Positions 53,698 to 62,618 are shown, counted from the first letter of the stretch. The stretch: 64,000 bases of DNA from Porphyrobacter sp. ULC335 (GCF_025917005.1 NZ_CP078091.1:2356001-2420000), one strand, 5' to 3'. Made by a program: numbers and translations. The notes: a model not told the origin generated them from the sequence alone.

Positions 53698-54798
53698 TCA
53701 AACATTAAACTTGAAGAGCAGCACGTCCCCGTCCTGCACCACGTATTCCTTGCCTTCCTGGCGCAGCTTGCCCGCTTCCTTCGCGCCCGCTTCGCCGCCC
53801 AGTGCGATGTAATCTTCGTAGGCGATGGTCTCGGCACGGATGAAGCCGCGTTCGAAGTCGCTGTGGATCTCGCCCGCTGCCTGGGGGGCCTTGGCGCCGT
53901 CGGGGAAGGTCCAGGCGCGGGCTTCCTTGGGGCCGCAGGTGAAGAAGGTTTTCAGGCCGAGCAGCTTGTAACCGGCGCGGATCACGCGGGCGAGGCCGCT
54001 TTCGGTGAGGCCCATAGCTTCAAGGAATTCGCCGCGGTCTTCTATCGGCATCGTCACCAGATCAGCTTCAATCGCAGCGGAGACGACCACCGCCTGCGCG
54101 CCTTCGGCCGCCGCCTTGGCGAAGACCTTGGCCGACAGTTCATTACCTTCCGCCGCGTCTTCCTCGGCAACGTTGCACACGTAGAGCACCGGCTTGGCGG
54201 TGAGCAGCTGCGCTTGCTTGAACAGCCGTTCTTCCTCGTCATCGCCCGGCACGGTCAGGCGCGCGGGCTTGCCTTCGCGCAGCAGTTCCAAAGCCTGACC
54301 GAGCACGCTCGCCATTGCTTTGGCTTCCTTGTCACCCGCCGCGCCGCGCTTGGCGGCAGCAGGTACCCGCTTTTCGAGGCTTTCGAGGTCTGACAGCATC
54401 AGTTCGGTCTCGACCACTTCGGCGTCTGCGATGGGATCGACCTTGTTGGCGACGTGCTGGATGTCGTCATCCTCGAAACAGCGCAGCACGTGGACGATCG
54501 CATCGACCTCACGGATATTGCCGAGGAACTGGTTGCCAAGGCCTTCGCCCTTGCTTGCGCCCTTCACAAGGCCCGCGATATCGACGAAGCCGAGCTGGGT
54601 CTCGATGATCTTCGCGCTCTTGCCGATGGCGGCGATCTTTTGCAGCCGCTCGTCCGGCACCGCGACCTGGCCGACGTTGGGTTCAATTGTGCAAAACGGA
54701 TAGTTGGCCGCCTGCGCCGCCTGCGTTTCAGTGAGCGCATTGAACAAGGTGGACTTGCCGACATTCGGCAGGCCGACGATCCCGCAACGGAAACCCAT
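53698..54798 (-). CDS. ychF: Redox/ribosome-associated ATPase YchF
   Basis: 366 aa Obg-related ATPase. P-loop GLPNVGKSTLFNALT near residue 8, effector YPFCTIEPN, Walker B DIAGLVKGASKGEGLGNQFL, a coiled-coil middle and a C-terminal TGS domain (KTFFTCGPKEARAWTFPDGAKAPQAAGEIHSDFERGFIRAETI). Start ATG 54798 is conserved (MGFRCGIVGLPNVGKS). In most bacteria it lies next to pth; here three genes intervene. Confidence 0.98.
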   Translation of the reverse strand: MGFRCGIVGLPNVGKSTLFNALTETQAAQAANYPFCTIEPNVGQVAVPDERLQKIAAIGKSAKIIETQLGFVDIAGLVKGASKGEGLGNQFLGNIREVDAIVHVLRCFEDDDIQHVANKVDPIADAEVVETELMLSDLESLEKRVPAAAKRGAAGDKEAKAMASVLGQALELLREGKPARLTVPGDDEEERLFKQAQLLTAKPVLYVCNVAEEDAAEGNELSAKVFAKAAAEGAQAVVVSAAIEADLVTMPIEDRGEFLEAMGLTESGLARVIRAGYKLLGLKTFFTCGPKEARAWTFPDGAKAPQAAGEIHSDFERGFIRAETIAYEDYIALGGEAGAKEAGKLRQEGKEYVVQDGDVLLFKFNV

Positions 54799-54891
54799 GA
54801 TGATTATCTCTTGGCTAGCTGGAAAGCGCTGGCCCTTAGCGGGGAAGCAAGTGTTCCGCCAGCCCGCAAGCGCTACCTTCCGTTCCAAGCG

Positions 54892-56226
54892 TCAGTAAGG
54901 GTGCGGTATGCTCGACAAGTCCTGACCTGATTGCCAGATCGAGGCGATGATCGACCAGTCCCGCAGAGACAAGACATCAAAACCGCGTGATCGCGCGTTC
55001 TCGCCAGCGGATATATTCCGCTTGGCGTTGAGATCCATGATGCGCGTCGCGCCGTTTTCAAACATGAGGATCTGCTGGCGCGATGCATCATCATTCACGT
55101 TTACCGCGATGACCTTCCCGTCATAAAGCTCTGTGATCTGCTTCACCACGGTATGCGCGATCACGATCCGCTTGCCACCAAAACGTGCCAGTGCCCGGTC
55201 GACTTCCTCGGCGTTGGCCCGGCTGTAAAGGTCCGGCATGTCCATGACGTAGCCCCGGTACTGTGTAATCCCCGCCGGTCCAAATACCGCCTCTCCCATT
55301 GGTGAAGGCTTGCCGTGCAAGGCATCGTAGGCCCAATATTCGCGGGAGAAGGCATTCAGCGCCTCCAGATCAGCCTCGGGTGGCAATGTCGAGGCAGCTA
55401 TCCCGCCATGCACGAAAACGATCTCGCCCAGTTGCAGTGCGACCGGCTGATTGCGCAGCCAATCGCCAAGTACGTTACCCTTGCTGAAGGACTCAACCGG
55501 ACCGCCAAGCCGTTTCAAGGCGTGGATCATCTCAGGATGCGCGCGCGAGTAATTGCCTCGGAGCATGTATTGTTCGTGATTGCCGTGAATCAGATGGACC
55601 ACTCCACCCGAATTTTGCGCATCAATGGCGAGTTGGTGGAGCAGCCAAAGAGTTTCAAAGACGTCCCCACCGCGGTCAACGGCATCACCAAGGATGACAA
55701 GATGCCCGTCGCCGAACACCCACTTGTTGCCATCATCGATGATATTCGCCTCGCGCAGCGCCGCCACGAGAAACGCGTGATTTCCCTCAATGTCGCTGAG
55801 TACTGCAACCTTTTCCGGCATCTCTCGCTGCGCAGACACAATGGTCGGCTTAGCTAATTTGAAATTACGCGATTTTTCGCCGCATGTGATGGAAAGCGTG
55901 TCGCCAGAGCCTTGCCGCGATATCGCATCGGCACCGCATAACCAGCTTGCAGACCATGTTCCGTCCGCGCCCGAGCGCACGACTGGCCCCACAAGGGAGT
56001 TCCCGAAGTTCACCCGCTCTCCTTCTCCCGAGTAAATCGGGATGGTGATGGTGCCAAGAGCCGGAAGGGCCACGTTCAGGTCGCGGTAAACGCCCGCACG
56101 AGTCATGGTGATTGACGCCTGCGACAACACTGCAAACAGCAGCCCGGTGCCAAGCAACACGAGCACCAGTATTGCCAGACCCAATCGCGACAGCCATTTC
56201 GGCATTCGTGTCATTCGAGTGATCAT
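54892..56226 (-). CDS. Membrane-anchored calcineurin-like phosphoesterase
   Basis: 444 aa from ATG 56226. One N-terminal hydrophobic helix (LGLAILVLVLLGTGLLFAVLS) anchors it, with the remainder in the periplasm. The metallophosphoesterase motifs are VLSDIEGNHAFL, LGDAVDRGGDV, IHGNHEQYM and VFVHGGI plus a terminal AHTVV. The HGNHE and GDAVDRGG loops place it near PPP-type enzymes. About 110 residues before the catalytic domain are unassigned. Substrate unknown. Local GC is rather lower than in ychF and rplY. Confidence 0.85.
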   Translation of the reverse strand: MITRMTRMPKWLSRLGLAILVLVLLGTGLLFAVLSQASITMTRAGVYRDLNVALPALGTITIPIYSGEGERVNFGNSLVGPVVRSGADGTWSASWLCGADAISRQGSGDTLSITCGEKSRNFKLAKPTIVSAQREMPEKVAVLSDIEGNHAFLVAALREANIIDDGNKWVFGDGHLVILGDAVDRGGDVFETLWLLHQLAIDAQNSGGVVHLIHGNHEQYMLRGNYSRAHPEMIHALKRLGGPVESFSKGNVLGDWLRNQPVALQLGEIVFVHGGIAASTLPPEADLEALNAFSREYWAYDALHGKPSPMGEAVFGPAGITQYRGYVMDMPDLYSRANAEEVDRALARFGGKRIVIAHTVVKQITELYDGKVIAVNVNDDASRQQILMFENGATRIMDLNAKRNISAGENARSRGFDVLSLRDWSIIASIWQSGQDLSSIPHPY

Positions 56227-56327
56227 CGCAGGCCGATATCGAGGCGACCTCAACTAATCAAACGCTCGCATGAACTAGTACTGCTCATCATTACGAAGAT
56301 GCAGCGCATTGGCACCACCCTCTAAGG

Positions 56328-56840
56328 TTAAGCTGAAGCGAGTTCATTGCTTGCGCGCCATTGCGCAAGCGCCTCAGGGTTTCGCAAGCGGATCACCTTG
56401 CCGGCGTAGGGGGCAAGTTGCACCTCGGTACGCACGCGCGGTCCGCTGTTCCAGTTCATTACGTACCAGAAGAACGCGGCATCAAAGCGTTCCGGGCAGC
56501 CATCGGGCATATCGGGCCGCGATTGGCCGCGCAGGCTCGTCACCCGGCGGATCAGCCGCCACAGGCACAAGCGGATCGGGAAATCGAGATAGATCACAGT
56601 ATCGGCCCGTTCGAGGCGGGGGGCGAGGGTGCTGCCGTAATTGCCCTCAATCAGCCAGCGCTCTCCCGCCACAGCCTCGGCGAGGCGGGCGTGAAGTTCG
56701 GCTTTTTCGGTTTCGATCCAGCCCGCTTGCCAGCCAAGCTGATCCATGTGGATGAGCGGCAGACCCATGAGCGGAGCGAGTTCGCGGGCGAGGGTGCTCT
56801 TGCCCGATCCGCAGGGGCCGATGATGAGGACGCGGTTCAT
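56328..56840 (-). CDS. P-loop kinase (topology-modulation/FlaR-like)
   Basis: 170 aa. Walker A IGPCGSGKSTLARELA at residues 7-22, then the LIHMDQLGW region that marks adenylate-kinase-related FlaR/topology-modulation proteins, and Arg-rich lid helix RLCLWRLIRRVTS. Small-molecule kinase of unknown substrate. Start ATG overlaps the upstream gene by 4 bp (ATGA). Confidence 0.82.
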   Translation of the reverse strand: MNRVLIIGPCGSGKSTLARELAPLMGLPLIHMDQLGWQAGWIETEKAELHARLAEAVAGERWLIEGNYGSTLAPRLERADTVIYLDFPIRLCLWRLIRRVTSLRGQSRPDMPDGCPERFDAAFFWYVMNWNSGPRVRTEVQLAPYAGKVIRLRNPEALAQWRASNELASA

Positions 56841-57361
56841 TCCGTTACTACCACTTCGTTCGGGGAGTTCTGACGCCTGAGGTATTCTCGACGCTTCCGT
56901 TTGAGATAAGCGGTGAGGGCGATCCCACCCTTTTCCATGCCCGGGTGGATGAAATATCCCGCAAGCCACAGGTTGCACCAGTGGCGGCGGGGGAGATTCG
57001 TGCCGTCCACCTCGATGCCGACATGATAGCCGGGCAAGCGAAAATTGTGCCGCTTGGTTATCAGCGTGATCTCATTCCACGTGATGTCGTGGGTGTAGAG
57101 ATTTCCGACGATCCTGAGGCCGCGTGCATCCAGTTCGACCCGGTATGTGAATAGCGCGTTGAGCGCGATGACAAACGCAAGGCCCATCACACCCGCGCCC
57201 ACTAGCAAGAAAGGCGCCTTCCACCATCCACCCGCATCGAAAAGAATCTCGAACGATGCCATTGCCATGACGGCGCAGAGGACAGGGAAGACCACCACGG
57301 GCAACACAATTACCAGATGGGCCCACCACCGCCTGCGGATGACGATCACGCCCGCCGACAT
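56837..57361 (-). CDS. Membrane protein with PH-like domain
   Basis: 174 aa. Two hydrophobic helices (LVIVLPVVVFPVLCAVMAMA and FLLVGAGVMGLAFVIAL), then a strand-rich soluble domain (RVELDARGLRIVGNLYTHDITWNEITLITKR), the layout of bacterial membrane-bound PH proteins, although no named family is certain. Cytoplasmic basic tail. Begins 2 bp after the pth stop and overlaps the P-loop gene. Confidence 0.65.
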   Translation of the reverse strand: MSAGVIVIRRRWWAHLVIVLPVVVFPVLCAVMAMASFEILFDAGGWWKAPFLLVGAGVMGLAFVIALNALFTYRVELDARGLRIVGNLYTHDITWNEITLITKRHNFRLPGYHVGIEVDGTNLPRRHWCNLWLAGYFIHPGMEKGGIALTAYLKRKRREYLRRQNSPNEVVVTE

Positions 57362-57363
57362 GG

Positions 57364-57933
57364 TCAGCCCTGCATTCTCAGCGCGATATCGTTCATGAAG
57401 CGCACGTCATCGCCCTTGGCGAGCCATTCCGCCTCCGCACCGATTGCGCCGAGCATGGCGACCAGATCGTCCTGTTCGTCCTTGGCAAAATTGCCGAGCA
57501 CGTGGCCGGTCACGCGGTCCTTGTGCCCCGGATGGCCGATGCCGAGGCGAATGCGGCGGAACTCTGCGCCCAGATGCTGGTCGATGGATCGCAGGCCATT
57601 ATGCCCTGCGTGCCCGCCCCCTTGCTTCACTTTGACCTTGAAGGGCGCAAGATCGAGCTCGTCATGGAACACGGTCAGCGCCTCGGTGCCCAGCTTGTAG
57701 AAGCGCAGCGCCTCGCCCACCGCGCGGCCGCTTTCGTTCATGAAGGTAGCAGGCTTCAGCAGCAGCACCTTGTGCGTACCGATGCGGCCTTCCTGTACCC
57801 AGCCCTGAAACTTGGTCTGCACCGGGCCAAAGCTGTGCATGTCAGCAATGACGTCCACGGCCATGAAGCCGACATTGTGCCGGTGGAGCGCATAGCGCGG
57901 TCCGGGATTTCCGAGGCCGACCCAGATCTGCAT
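57364..57933 (-). CDS. pth: Peptidyl-tRNA hydrolase
   Basis: 189 aa. Recycles peptidyl-tRNAs released from ribosomes. Catalytic His in RHNVGFMAVD, Asn in WVGLGNPGPRY and Asp in VFHDELDLAP; KQGGGHAGHNGLRS binds the substrate. Directly downstream of rplY, as in most bacteria. Confidence 0.98.
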   Translation of the reverse strand: MQIWVGLGNPGPRYALHRHNVGFMAVDVIADMHSFGPVQTKFQGWVQEGRIGTHKVLLLKPATFMNESGRAVGEALRFYKLGTEALTVFHDELDLAPFKVKVKQGGGHAGHNGLRSIDQHLGAEFRRIRLGIGHPGHKDRVTGHVLGNFAKDEQDDLVAMLGAIGAEAEWLAKGDDVRFMNDIALRMQG

Positions 57934-57967
57934 GACACCCTCCCTAACTGCGACCGCTGCAATGTGA

Positions 57968-57997
57968 AACGCCGGACTTCTTGCGAAGCCCGGCGTT
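57968..57997 (-). terminator. Hairpin between rplY and pth
   Basis: 13-bp stem 57968-57980 with 57985-57997, one mismatch (G-U in the minus-strand RNA), loop TTGC, followed on the minus strand by a short TTT. Likely a partial terminator between rplY and pth. Confidence 0.6.
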
Positions 57998-58024
57998 CCG
58001 TTAGCCGTTGCTGGCGCTGGCGGA

Positions 58025-58630
58025 TTACTCCGCTTCGGCGGCTTCGCCTGCGCTGCTCTTCAGACCCGACGGGGCGATCAGCGTCGCGATGGTGAAATCG
58101 CGGTCGGTGATCACGCTGGTGACGCCCTTGGGCAGGGTCACTTCGCTGATGTGGATCGAATCGCCGATTTCCTTGCCGGTGACATCGATCTGGATTTCGT
58201 CCGGAATGTCAGCGTTGGGGCAGAGCAGTTCGAGTTCGTGACGCACGATGTTGAGCACGCCGCCCTTCTTGAGGCCGGGCGAATCTTCTTCGTTGATGAA
58301 CACCACCGGCACCTGCACTTCGACCTTGCTGTCGCCGGTCATGCGCAGGAAATCCACGTGAAGCGGACGGTCGGTTACCGGGTGGAACGCCACATCCTTG
58401 GGCAGAGTGCGAATGATCTTGCCACCGATCTCGATGTTGACGATCGAGTTCATGAAGTGACCGGTGCCGAGTTGCTTCACCAGTTCCTTCTGCTCGACGT
58501 GGATCAGGGTGGGTTCTTCCTTGCCGCCATAGATGACTGCAGGAGTCCGACCTTCGCGGCGAATTGCACGGGAGGCTCCCTTGCCAGCCCGTTCGCGCGC
58601 TTCAGCCGGCAGGTTCAGAGCTTCGCTCAT
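58025..58630 (-). CDS. rplY: 50S ribosomal protein L25/general stress protein Ctc
   Basis: 201 aa, the long L25 form: an N-terminal 5S-rRNA-binding L25 domain ([25 protein letters not shown]) and the C-terminal TL5/Ctc beta domain ([23 protein letters not shown]). Start ATG 58630. Co-directional with pth, separated by a hairpin. Confidence 0.97.
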   Translation of the reverse strand: MSEALNLPAEARERAGKGASRAIRREGRTPAVIYGGKEEPTLIHVEQKELVKQLGTGHFMNSIVNIEIGGKIIRTLPKDVAFHPVTDRPLHVDFLRMTGDSKVEVQVPVVFINEEDSPGLKKGGVLNIVRHELELLCPNADIPDEIQIDVTGKEIGDSIHISEVTLPKGVTSVITDRDFTIATLIAPSGLKSSAGEAAEAE

Positions 58631-58761
58631 AATCGTGCCTTTCGAATGCGTGTTGATTGATAGTCCAACGGCGCAACCGCCTCCAGGGATGTCCGGAAGC
58701 GCCGAAGCGCGGGCCCTTAGAGAGAGAAGGCCGGTTTGGCAACTGCTTTGGGGCGCAGACC

Positions 58762-59688
58762 TCAGGGCAGGCGCCGGATGCGGTAGCCCTGTGCTTCAAG
58801 CATGGTGGCCAGACCGTCCGGCCCCACCAGATGCGCGGTGCCGACCGCGATGAGGGGGCGGGGGCCCTGTTCCAGCAGTGGAATGATCGTGGCGACCCAG
58901 CGCCGGTTGCGGCCCGTCAGCAGCGCTTCACGAAGGGCTGGCTCGGCAAGAAAACCCTCGCGGGTCGATTGCTCGATGGTGGCAGCGTCGCCTGCCAGCC
59001 ATGCGCGCTGGAGCCGTTCCGGGTCTTTGCGCGCCTCGTCGCTTCCGCGCACCACGGCGGCGAGCATCGCGCGCTGCTGCGCTTCGGGCAGACGGTCAAA
59101 GATCGAAAGCTGGCCGCGCAGCCCCTCAAGCTCGCGCACCGGACGGCCTGCAAATTCGTCGATTAGCGCGGCGTCGACCCCATTGGCGGGATCGCCGGTC
59201 GCATCGACGCGCGCCAGGGAGATAGCGGCGGCCCACGTCTCGGTCGATGCTATCCACTCCGCGGAAAAGTCGCCGCGCTTCGCCAACTCTGCCAATTGCG
59301 GGTGGAGTTCACTGGGGAGCCTCTGTTCGAGCGGTGGCTGGCCCGGACTTTGCGCGAGGCTGAAATAGATCGAGGGGCCTTCGTCCCGGCCCCTCAAATC
59401 GCCAACTTCAACGACCAAGAGGTTGGCCTTAGCAACAGCCTTGGTGACCGCCGGTGTCCGCCACTCGGTGCGGTCGGGGAGAGCGTGGATGGTTCCGAAC
59501 ATCCAGCCCTCCACCGTCCCGTCGGCCGAGGCGATTTCGTAGAGCAGCGGGTTGGGCGGAGGCCCGTCCGCCGACGCCGCTCCGGGTGCATCACTGCAAG
59601 CGGCGAGGAGGAGCAGAAGGAAAGGGGCGACAACGCTTGCAGTCAGCCTAGCCGCGCTGCGCATCATCGCCCCTTCCGTTTCATTCAT
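58762..59688 (-). CDS. TraB/GumN-family lipoprotein
   Basis: 308 aa from ATG 59688. The N-terminal signal ends in a lipobox LLLLAAC, so a lipoprotein. The TraB/GumN motifs follow: [12 protein letters not shown] near residue 60, VVEVGD and [18 protein letters not shown] near the end, a probable metal-dependent, gelatinase-like hydrolase fold (proposed for TIKI/TraB proteins). Target unknown. A paralogue sits 5 bp upstream. Confidence 0.87.
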   Translation of the reverse strand: MNETEGAMMRSAARLTASVVAPFLLLLLAACSDAPGAASADGPPPNPLLYEIASADGTVEGWMFGTIHALPDRTEWRTPAVTKAVAKANLLVVEVGDLRGRDEGPSIYFSLAQSPGQPPLEQRLPSELHPQLAELAKRGDFSAEWIASTETWAAAISLARVDATGDPANGVDAALIDEFAGRPVRELEGLRGQLSIFDRLPEAQQRAMLAAVVRGSDEARKDPERLQRAWLAGDAATIEQSTREGFLAEPALREALLTGRNRRWVATIIPLLEQGPRPLIAVGTAHLVGPDGLATMLEAQGYRIRRLP

Positions 59689-59693
59689 GGCGC

Positions 59694-60602
59694 TTACTTG
59701 ACTCGCGTGACCGTGATGCCCTTTTGCGCGAGGTAATCCTGCACGCTCTTGGCACCCGCAAGATGGCCCGCACCGACCGCGATGAACACCGTGCCGGGGG
59801 TGTCGAGGCGGGTGTCGATCCACTCGGCCCAGTTGGCGTTGCGGCTGTAAAGCAGGGCTTCGGCGACTGCCGGATCGGACATGCCTTCGTTCATCACGGC
59901 GGCGAGTTCGTCGGCATCGCCCTCGGCCCATTCGGCGACCATGCGGTCGAGCATCGGCTTGACCTCATCCATGCCGGCGGCCGCTTCCATCATGAAGGCA
60001 ATCTGCGATTCCTGGGTCATCCCGTCGAAGATGCCGAGCTGGAATTCGGCGGTTTCGAGCGCGCCCTTCGGCTTGTCACCGACCTTTGAAAGCAGCACCT
60101 TCTCGACACCCGCATTGGGATCATAGCCCTGCTGCATCAGCGGGAGGATCGAGAAGGTGAGGCCAGCCAGCCACGGCTTGAGCGGATCGAAGGCTTCCAC
60201 CGGAATGCCGATCTTGCCCATGGCAGCGTTATAGGTTGCGGTCTGTTCCGGGGTCAGCAGCGAACGCAGCGTGGTGCCGGCGGGAAGCTTCCCCTTGGCG
60301 GCGGTAAGCTGCTGGAGTGCCGCTTCGCTCGAAGGGTCCATCGGGATTTCGGTGACGATGATCTCCGAGCTCTCAAGTGCGCTGGCAATGGTCGCGTCAT
60401 ACCAGTCGATCCCCTGCGGCAGCACGTGGACCGTGCCGAACAGGTAGATCGTGGTGTCGGCATCGGCGACCTTCCACATCGCGGGGCCCTTTGCCGCGGG
60501 CGCGGTGGCGGCGTGGCCAACGTGGTCCTGAGCCAGCGCCGGGTTCGCAGCGAACAGCGCCAGGGGGGCGGCGGTGAGAGCAAGCAGCGAGGCAAGTTTC
60601 AT
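59694..60602 (-). CDS. TraB/GumN-family exported protein
   Basis: 302 aa with a cleavable signal peptide (LASLLALTAAPLALFAANPALAQ). The family motifs are IYLFGTVHVLPQGIDWYD, VTEIPMD, and the closing FIAVGAGHLAGAKSVQDYLAQKG. A soluble periplasmic companion of the neighbouring lipoprotein; the pair probably arose by duplication. Function unknown, possibly a protease. Confidence 0.87.
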   Translation of the reverse strand: MKLASLLALTAAPLALFAANPALAQDHVGHAATAPAAKGPAMWKVADADTTIYLFGTVHVLPQGIDWYDATIASALESSEIIVTEIPMDPSSEAALQQLTAAKGKLPAGTTLRSLLTPEQTATYNAAMGKIGIPVEAFDPLKPWLAGLTFSILPLMQQGYDPNAGVEKVLLSKVGDKPKGALETAEFQLGIFDGMTQESQIAFMMEAAAGMDEVKPMLDRMVAEWAEGDADELAAVMNEGMSDPAVAEALLYSRNANWAEWIDTRLDTPGTVFIAVGAGHLAGAKSVQDYLAQKGITVTRVK

Positions 60603-60682
60603 AGCGGTTACCTTTCAGGGGGTTTGAAGATGTGTGGGGTTGGGGGCATCGTTAAACAAGCGTGCTGGCTCGATTTAGAGGG

Positions 60683-61378
60683 TCAGAGCCGCCAGCGGGC
60701 ATAAAGGAACGAAAGGATCATCGAGACGTAGGCCAGAGCGAAGATCCCGAAAGCGTGAGGCGGCGGCACAAGCCCTCCGGCATGCAGCACCGCCCAGACC
60801 GGGAAGCCTGCAATCACCGACAGGCATCCGCCGGTGAAAGCGACGAGGTTCTGCTCGCGCTTGTAATCGTCGATCATGCGGAAACCGTAGAGCGGCAGGG
60901 CCACAAACCCGCCCAGCACCATGATCGCGACACCGATCGCCAGCAGCGGCGGCAGTTTGAGTTGCTCCCAGTCTCCGCCGAACAGGCTCCCATCGCCCTG
61001 ATCGAAAATGCCCGTGGCAAGGCCGATCATGCCGCCGACGGTGCCTGCGAAGGCGATATAGATCATCTGAGTGCGACTGCGCTGCCGGGTGCGAATTTCT
61101 CCGGGCCCGCTGGGGGGCAAATCTGCGGAGGTGTCGCGCCGCCACAGACGCCAGATCGCATAGGCGATACCGCCAAAAACAAGTGCGAGACCGCTGATAA
61201 CAGCGACATCCACGGCGTCGGCGCTACGCTGCTCGATCAGCACGCTGATGTAACCGGCGGCAGTTGCAGCAACGAACAGCAGTGCGAAAACTGCGCCAAT
61301 CGCAAGCGCAATGCGAGCAAACACCGAGTATCCTTCGGACAGGCTGGGATCGTTGTTCGAGGGATCAAAGTTCGTCAT
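60683..61378 (-). CDS. Multi-pass membrane protein in the XRE operon
   Basis: 231 aa with six membrane segments (about residues 20-45, 58-76, 105-127, 145-165, 180-205 and 210-227). Family not recognised. Its start lies 14 bp inside the 3' end of the XRE gene, so the two are tightly coupled. Together with the small membrane proteins upstream it looks like part of one membrane system repressed by the XRE protein. Confidence 0.7.
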   Translation of the reverse strand: MTNFDPSNNDPSLSEGYSVFARIALAIGAVFALLFVAATAAGYISVLIEQRSADAVDVAVISGLALVFGGIAYAIWRLWRRDTSADLPPSGPGEIRTRQRSRTQMIYIAFAGTVGGMIGLATGIFDQGDGSLFGGDWEQLKLPPLLAIGVAIMVLGGFVALPLYGFRMIDDYKREQNLVAFTGGCLSVIAGFPVWAVLHAGGLVPPPHAFGIFALAYVSMILSFLYARWRL

Positions 61379-61559
61379 CGAATATCTCCTCGATCCGCAT
61401 GTCGAACAGGCGAGCGATACGGAAGGCGAGTGGAAGGGAAGGATCGTGCTTGCCCGTCTCGATGGCGTTGACCGCCTGACGCGACACGTCGAGCCGTCCG
61501 GCCAGTTCCGCCTGACTCCAGTCGCGTTCGGCGCGCAGGACTTTGAGGCGGTTTTTCAT
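61365..61559 (-). CDS. Short XRE-family helix-turn-helix regulator
   Basis: 64 aa from ATG 61559. A single HTH domain: NRLKVLRAERDWSQAELAGRLDVSRQAVNAIETGKHDPSL, then the family tail FRIARLFDMRIEEIFDDE, as in short YozG/Cro-type regulators that typically sit next to DUF2178-like membrane proteins. Probably an autorepressor of this operon (inference). Overlaps the downstream membrane gene and starts 4 bp after the preceding stop. Confidence 0.92.
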   Translation of the reverse strand: MKNRLKVLRAERDWSQAELAGRLDVSRQAVNAIETGKHDPSLPLAFRIARLFDMRIEEIFDDEL

Positions 61560-61563
61560 CAGG

Positions 61564-61938
61564 TCAGCGGTCCCGGATACGACGATAGACAATCGCCGCA
61601 TGGAAGATCAGCGCCATGATGGCGAGCATCGAGCCCTGATCCAGCTCATGATCGCGGGCCCACGGCACAATCTGGGCAAACAGGACCACCCCGGCAAAGG
61701 CGAGTGCGAAGTTGGCAGCGAATCCGACTTCCGCGCGATAGACCTCGTCCTGCCAACCGCTGAAAACCTGCCCGAAGAGGGTGCCGCAAACGAACCCGCC
61801 GGCAAGCGTAGTGAAAATCGACAATGCCTCGAACTGCATGCTGGCGAGCAAGATGATCGACAGTGGCAGACCCAGCCACAAGGCGTTGTAGGCGAAGGTC
61901 CGGTCATCCTGCGTCGGGGCTTTGGGATTATACGGCAT
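61564..61938 (-). CDS. Membrane protein in the XRE operon
   Basis: 124 aa, four hydrophobic segments (LWLGLPLSIILLASMQ, IFTTLAGGFVCGTLFG, NFALAFAGVVLFAQIV, MLAIMALIFHAAIVYR). The four-helix layout is like DUF2178-type membrane partners of short XRE regulators; the identity is uncertain. Four bp from each neighbour. Confidence 0.7.
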   Translation of the reverse strand: MPYNPKAPTQDDRTFAYNALWLGLPLSIILLASMQFEALSIFTTLAGGFVCGTLFGQVFSGWQDEVYRAEVGFAANFALAFAGVVLFAQIVPWARDHELDQGSMLAIMALIFHAAIVYRRIRDR

Positions 61939-61942
61939 GGCG

Positions 61943-62053
61943 TCAGAAGCCCAGAGCAGTGATCAGCTTGGCAAGCATGTTTCCAAGTGCAAATCCGCTC
62001 AGGCCGAGCAGCACGCAGGCCTGCCAGCGGCGCATAGTGATAGTCGAGTTCAT
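61943..62053 (-). CDS. 36-residue single-pass membrane peptide
   Basis: 36 aa: a basic start (TMRRWQ), then one hydrophobic helix CVLLGLSGFALGNMLAKLI. Its ATG shares one base with the stop of the upstream gene (TGATG), and its stop is 4 bp before the next start, so it fits exactly into the operon. Too short for most gene finders. Function unknown. Confidence 0.6.
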   Translation of the reverse strand: MNSTITMRRWQACVLLGLSGFALGNMLAKLITALGF

Positions 62054-62544
62054 CACGAGTCCCTCCAGCGTAGGAATTGAAAAATCACAACAAAGACCAT
62101 CATGTAGCCGATCCAGACATACATCAGGGCATCGCCCCAAACGACTTTGTCTGCCATCCAGCGTAGCGACCAGTGAACCTGCTTCGCGTCGGTGTGTCCG
62201 GTGGCAAAGTACCATATCCAGCCGAGAATGAAGCAAAGCAGCGGGGTTGCGGCGGTGGCATAGGCCAGCACCACCGAAGTGCGGCGCCACAATTGCTCGG
62301 CGTATTCGTCACGCATGAAGCGGGCGCAGATGAGGAACATCGGCACCAGGAACATAAAGACGAGGATCGGGCCGTAGAAGATCGGTACAGCGAAGGTGGG
62401 CATGTAATCTTGCGGATCGAACCCGGTCACGCGGCCGACCAGCAGTTCCACGAAGCTGTAGATAATGGCGAAGAACGAGGCGTTCATCAGCCAGAAGTAG
62501 GCGCGATAACGAAATTGCCTGTCGATCTTTCCGGTCGATTGCAT
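62053..62544 (-). CDS. Membrane protein heading the XRE-regulated set
   Basis: 163 aa from ATG 62544. Four membrane segments (YFWLMNASFFAIIYSFVELLVG, FYGPILVFMFLVPMFLIC, VVLAYATAATPLLCFILGWIWYF, LMYVWIGYMMVFVVIFQFL), rich in Phe, Trp and Tyr. Family not recognised. Its stop overlaps the start of the 36-aa peptide by a base. Upstream lies a strong hairpin and then urcA. Confidence 0.7.
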   Translation of the reverse strand: MQSTGKIDRQFRYRAYFWLMNASFFAIIYSFVELLVGRVTGFDPQDYMPTFAVPIFYGPILVFMFLVPMFLICARFMRDEYAEQLWRRTSVVLAYATAATPLLCFILGWIWYFATGHTDAKQVHWSLRWMADKVVWGDALMYVWIGYMMVFVVIFQFLRWRDS

Positions 62545-62581
62545 CGGCGTCCTGTTCCTCGTGCAAAGCTGGTGAAGGGGC

Positions 62582-62610
62582 GGCGGAGGGGCGGGGCATG
62601 CCCCTCCGCC
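62582..62610 (-). terminator. Strong hairpin between urcA and the membrane genes
   Basis: GGCGGAGGGG (62582-62591) pairs with CCCCTCCGCC (62601-62610), a perfect 10-bp GC stem with a 9-nt loop. On the minus strand it is not followed by a T run, so it could be an attenuator or an mRNA-stabilising end for urcA. Confidence 0.5.
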
Positions 62611-62618
62611 TTTGGGCA

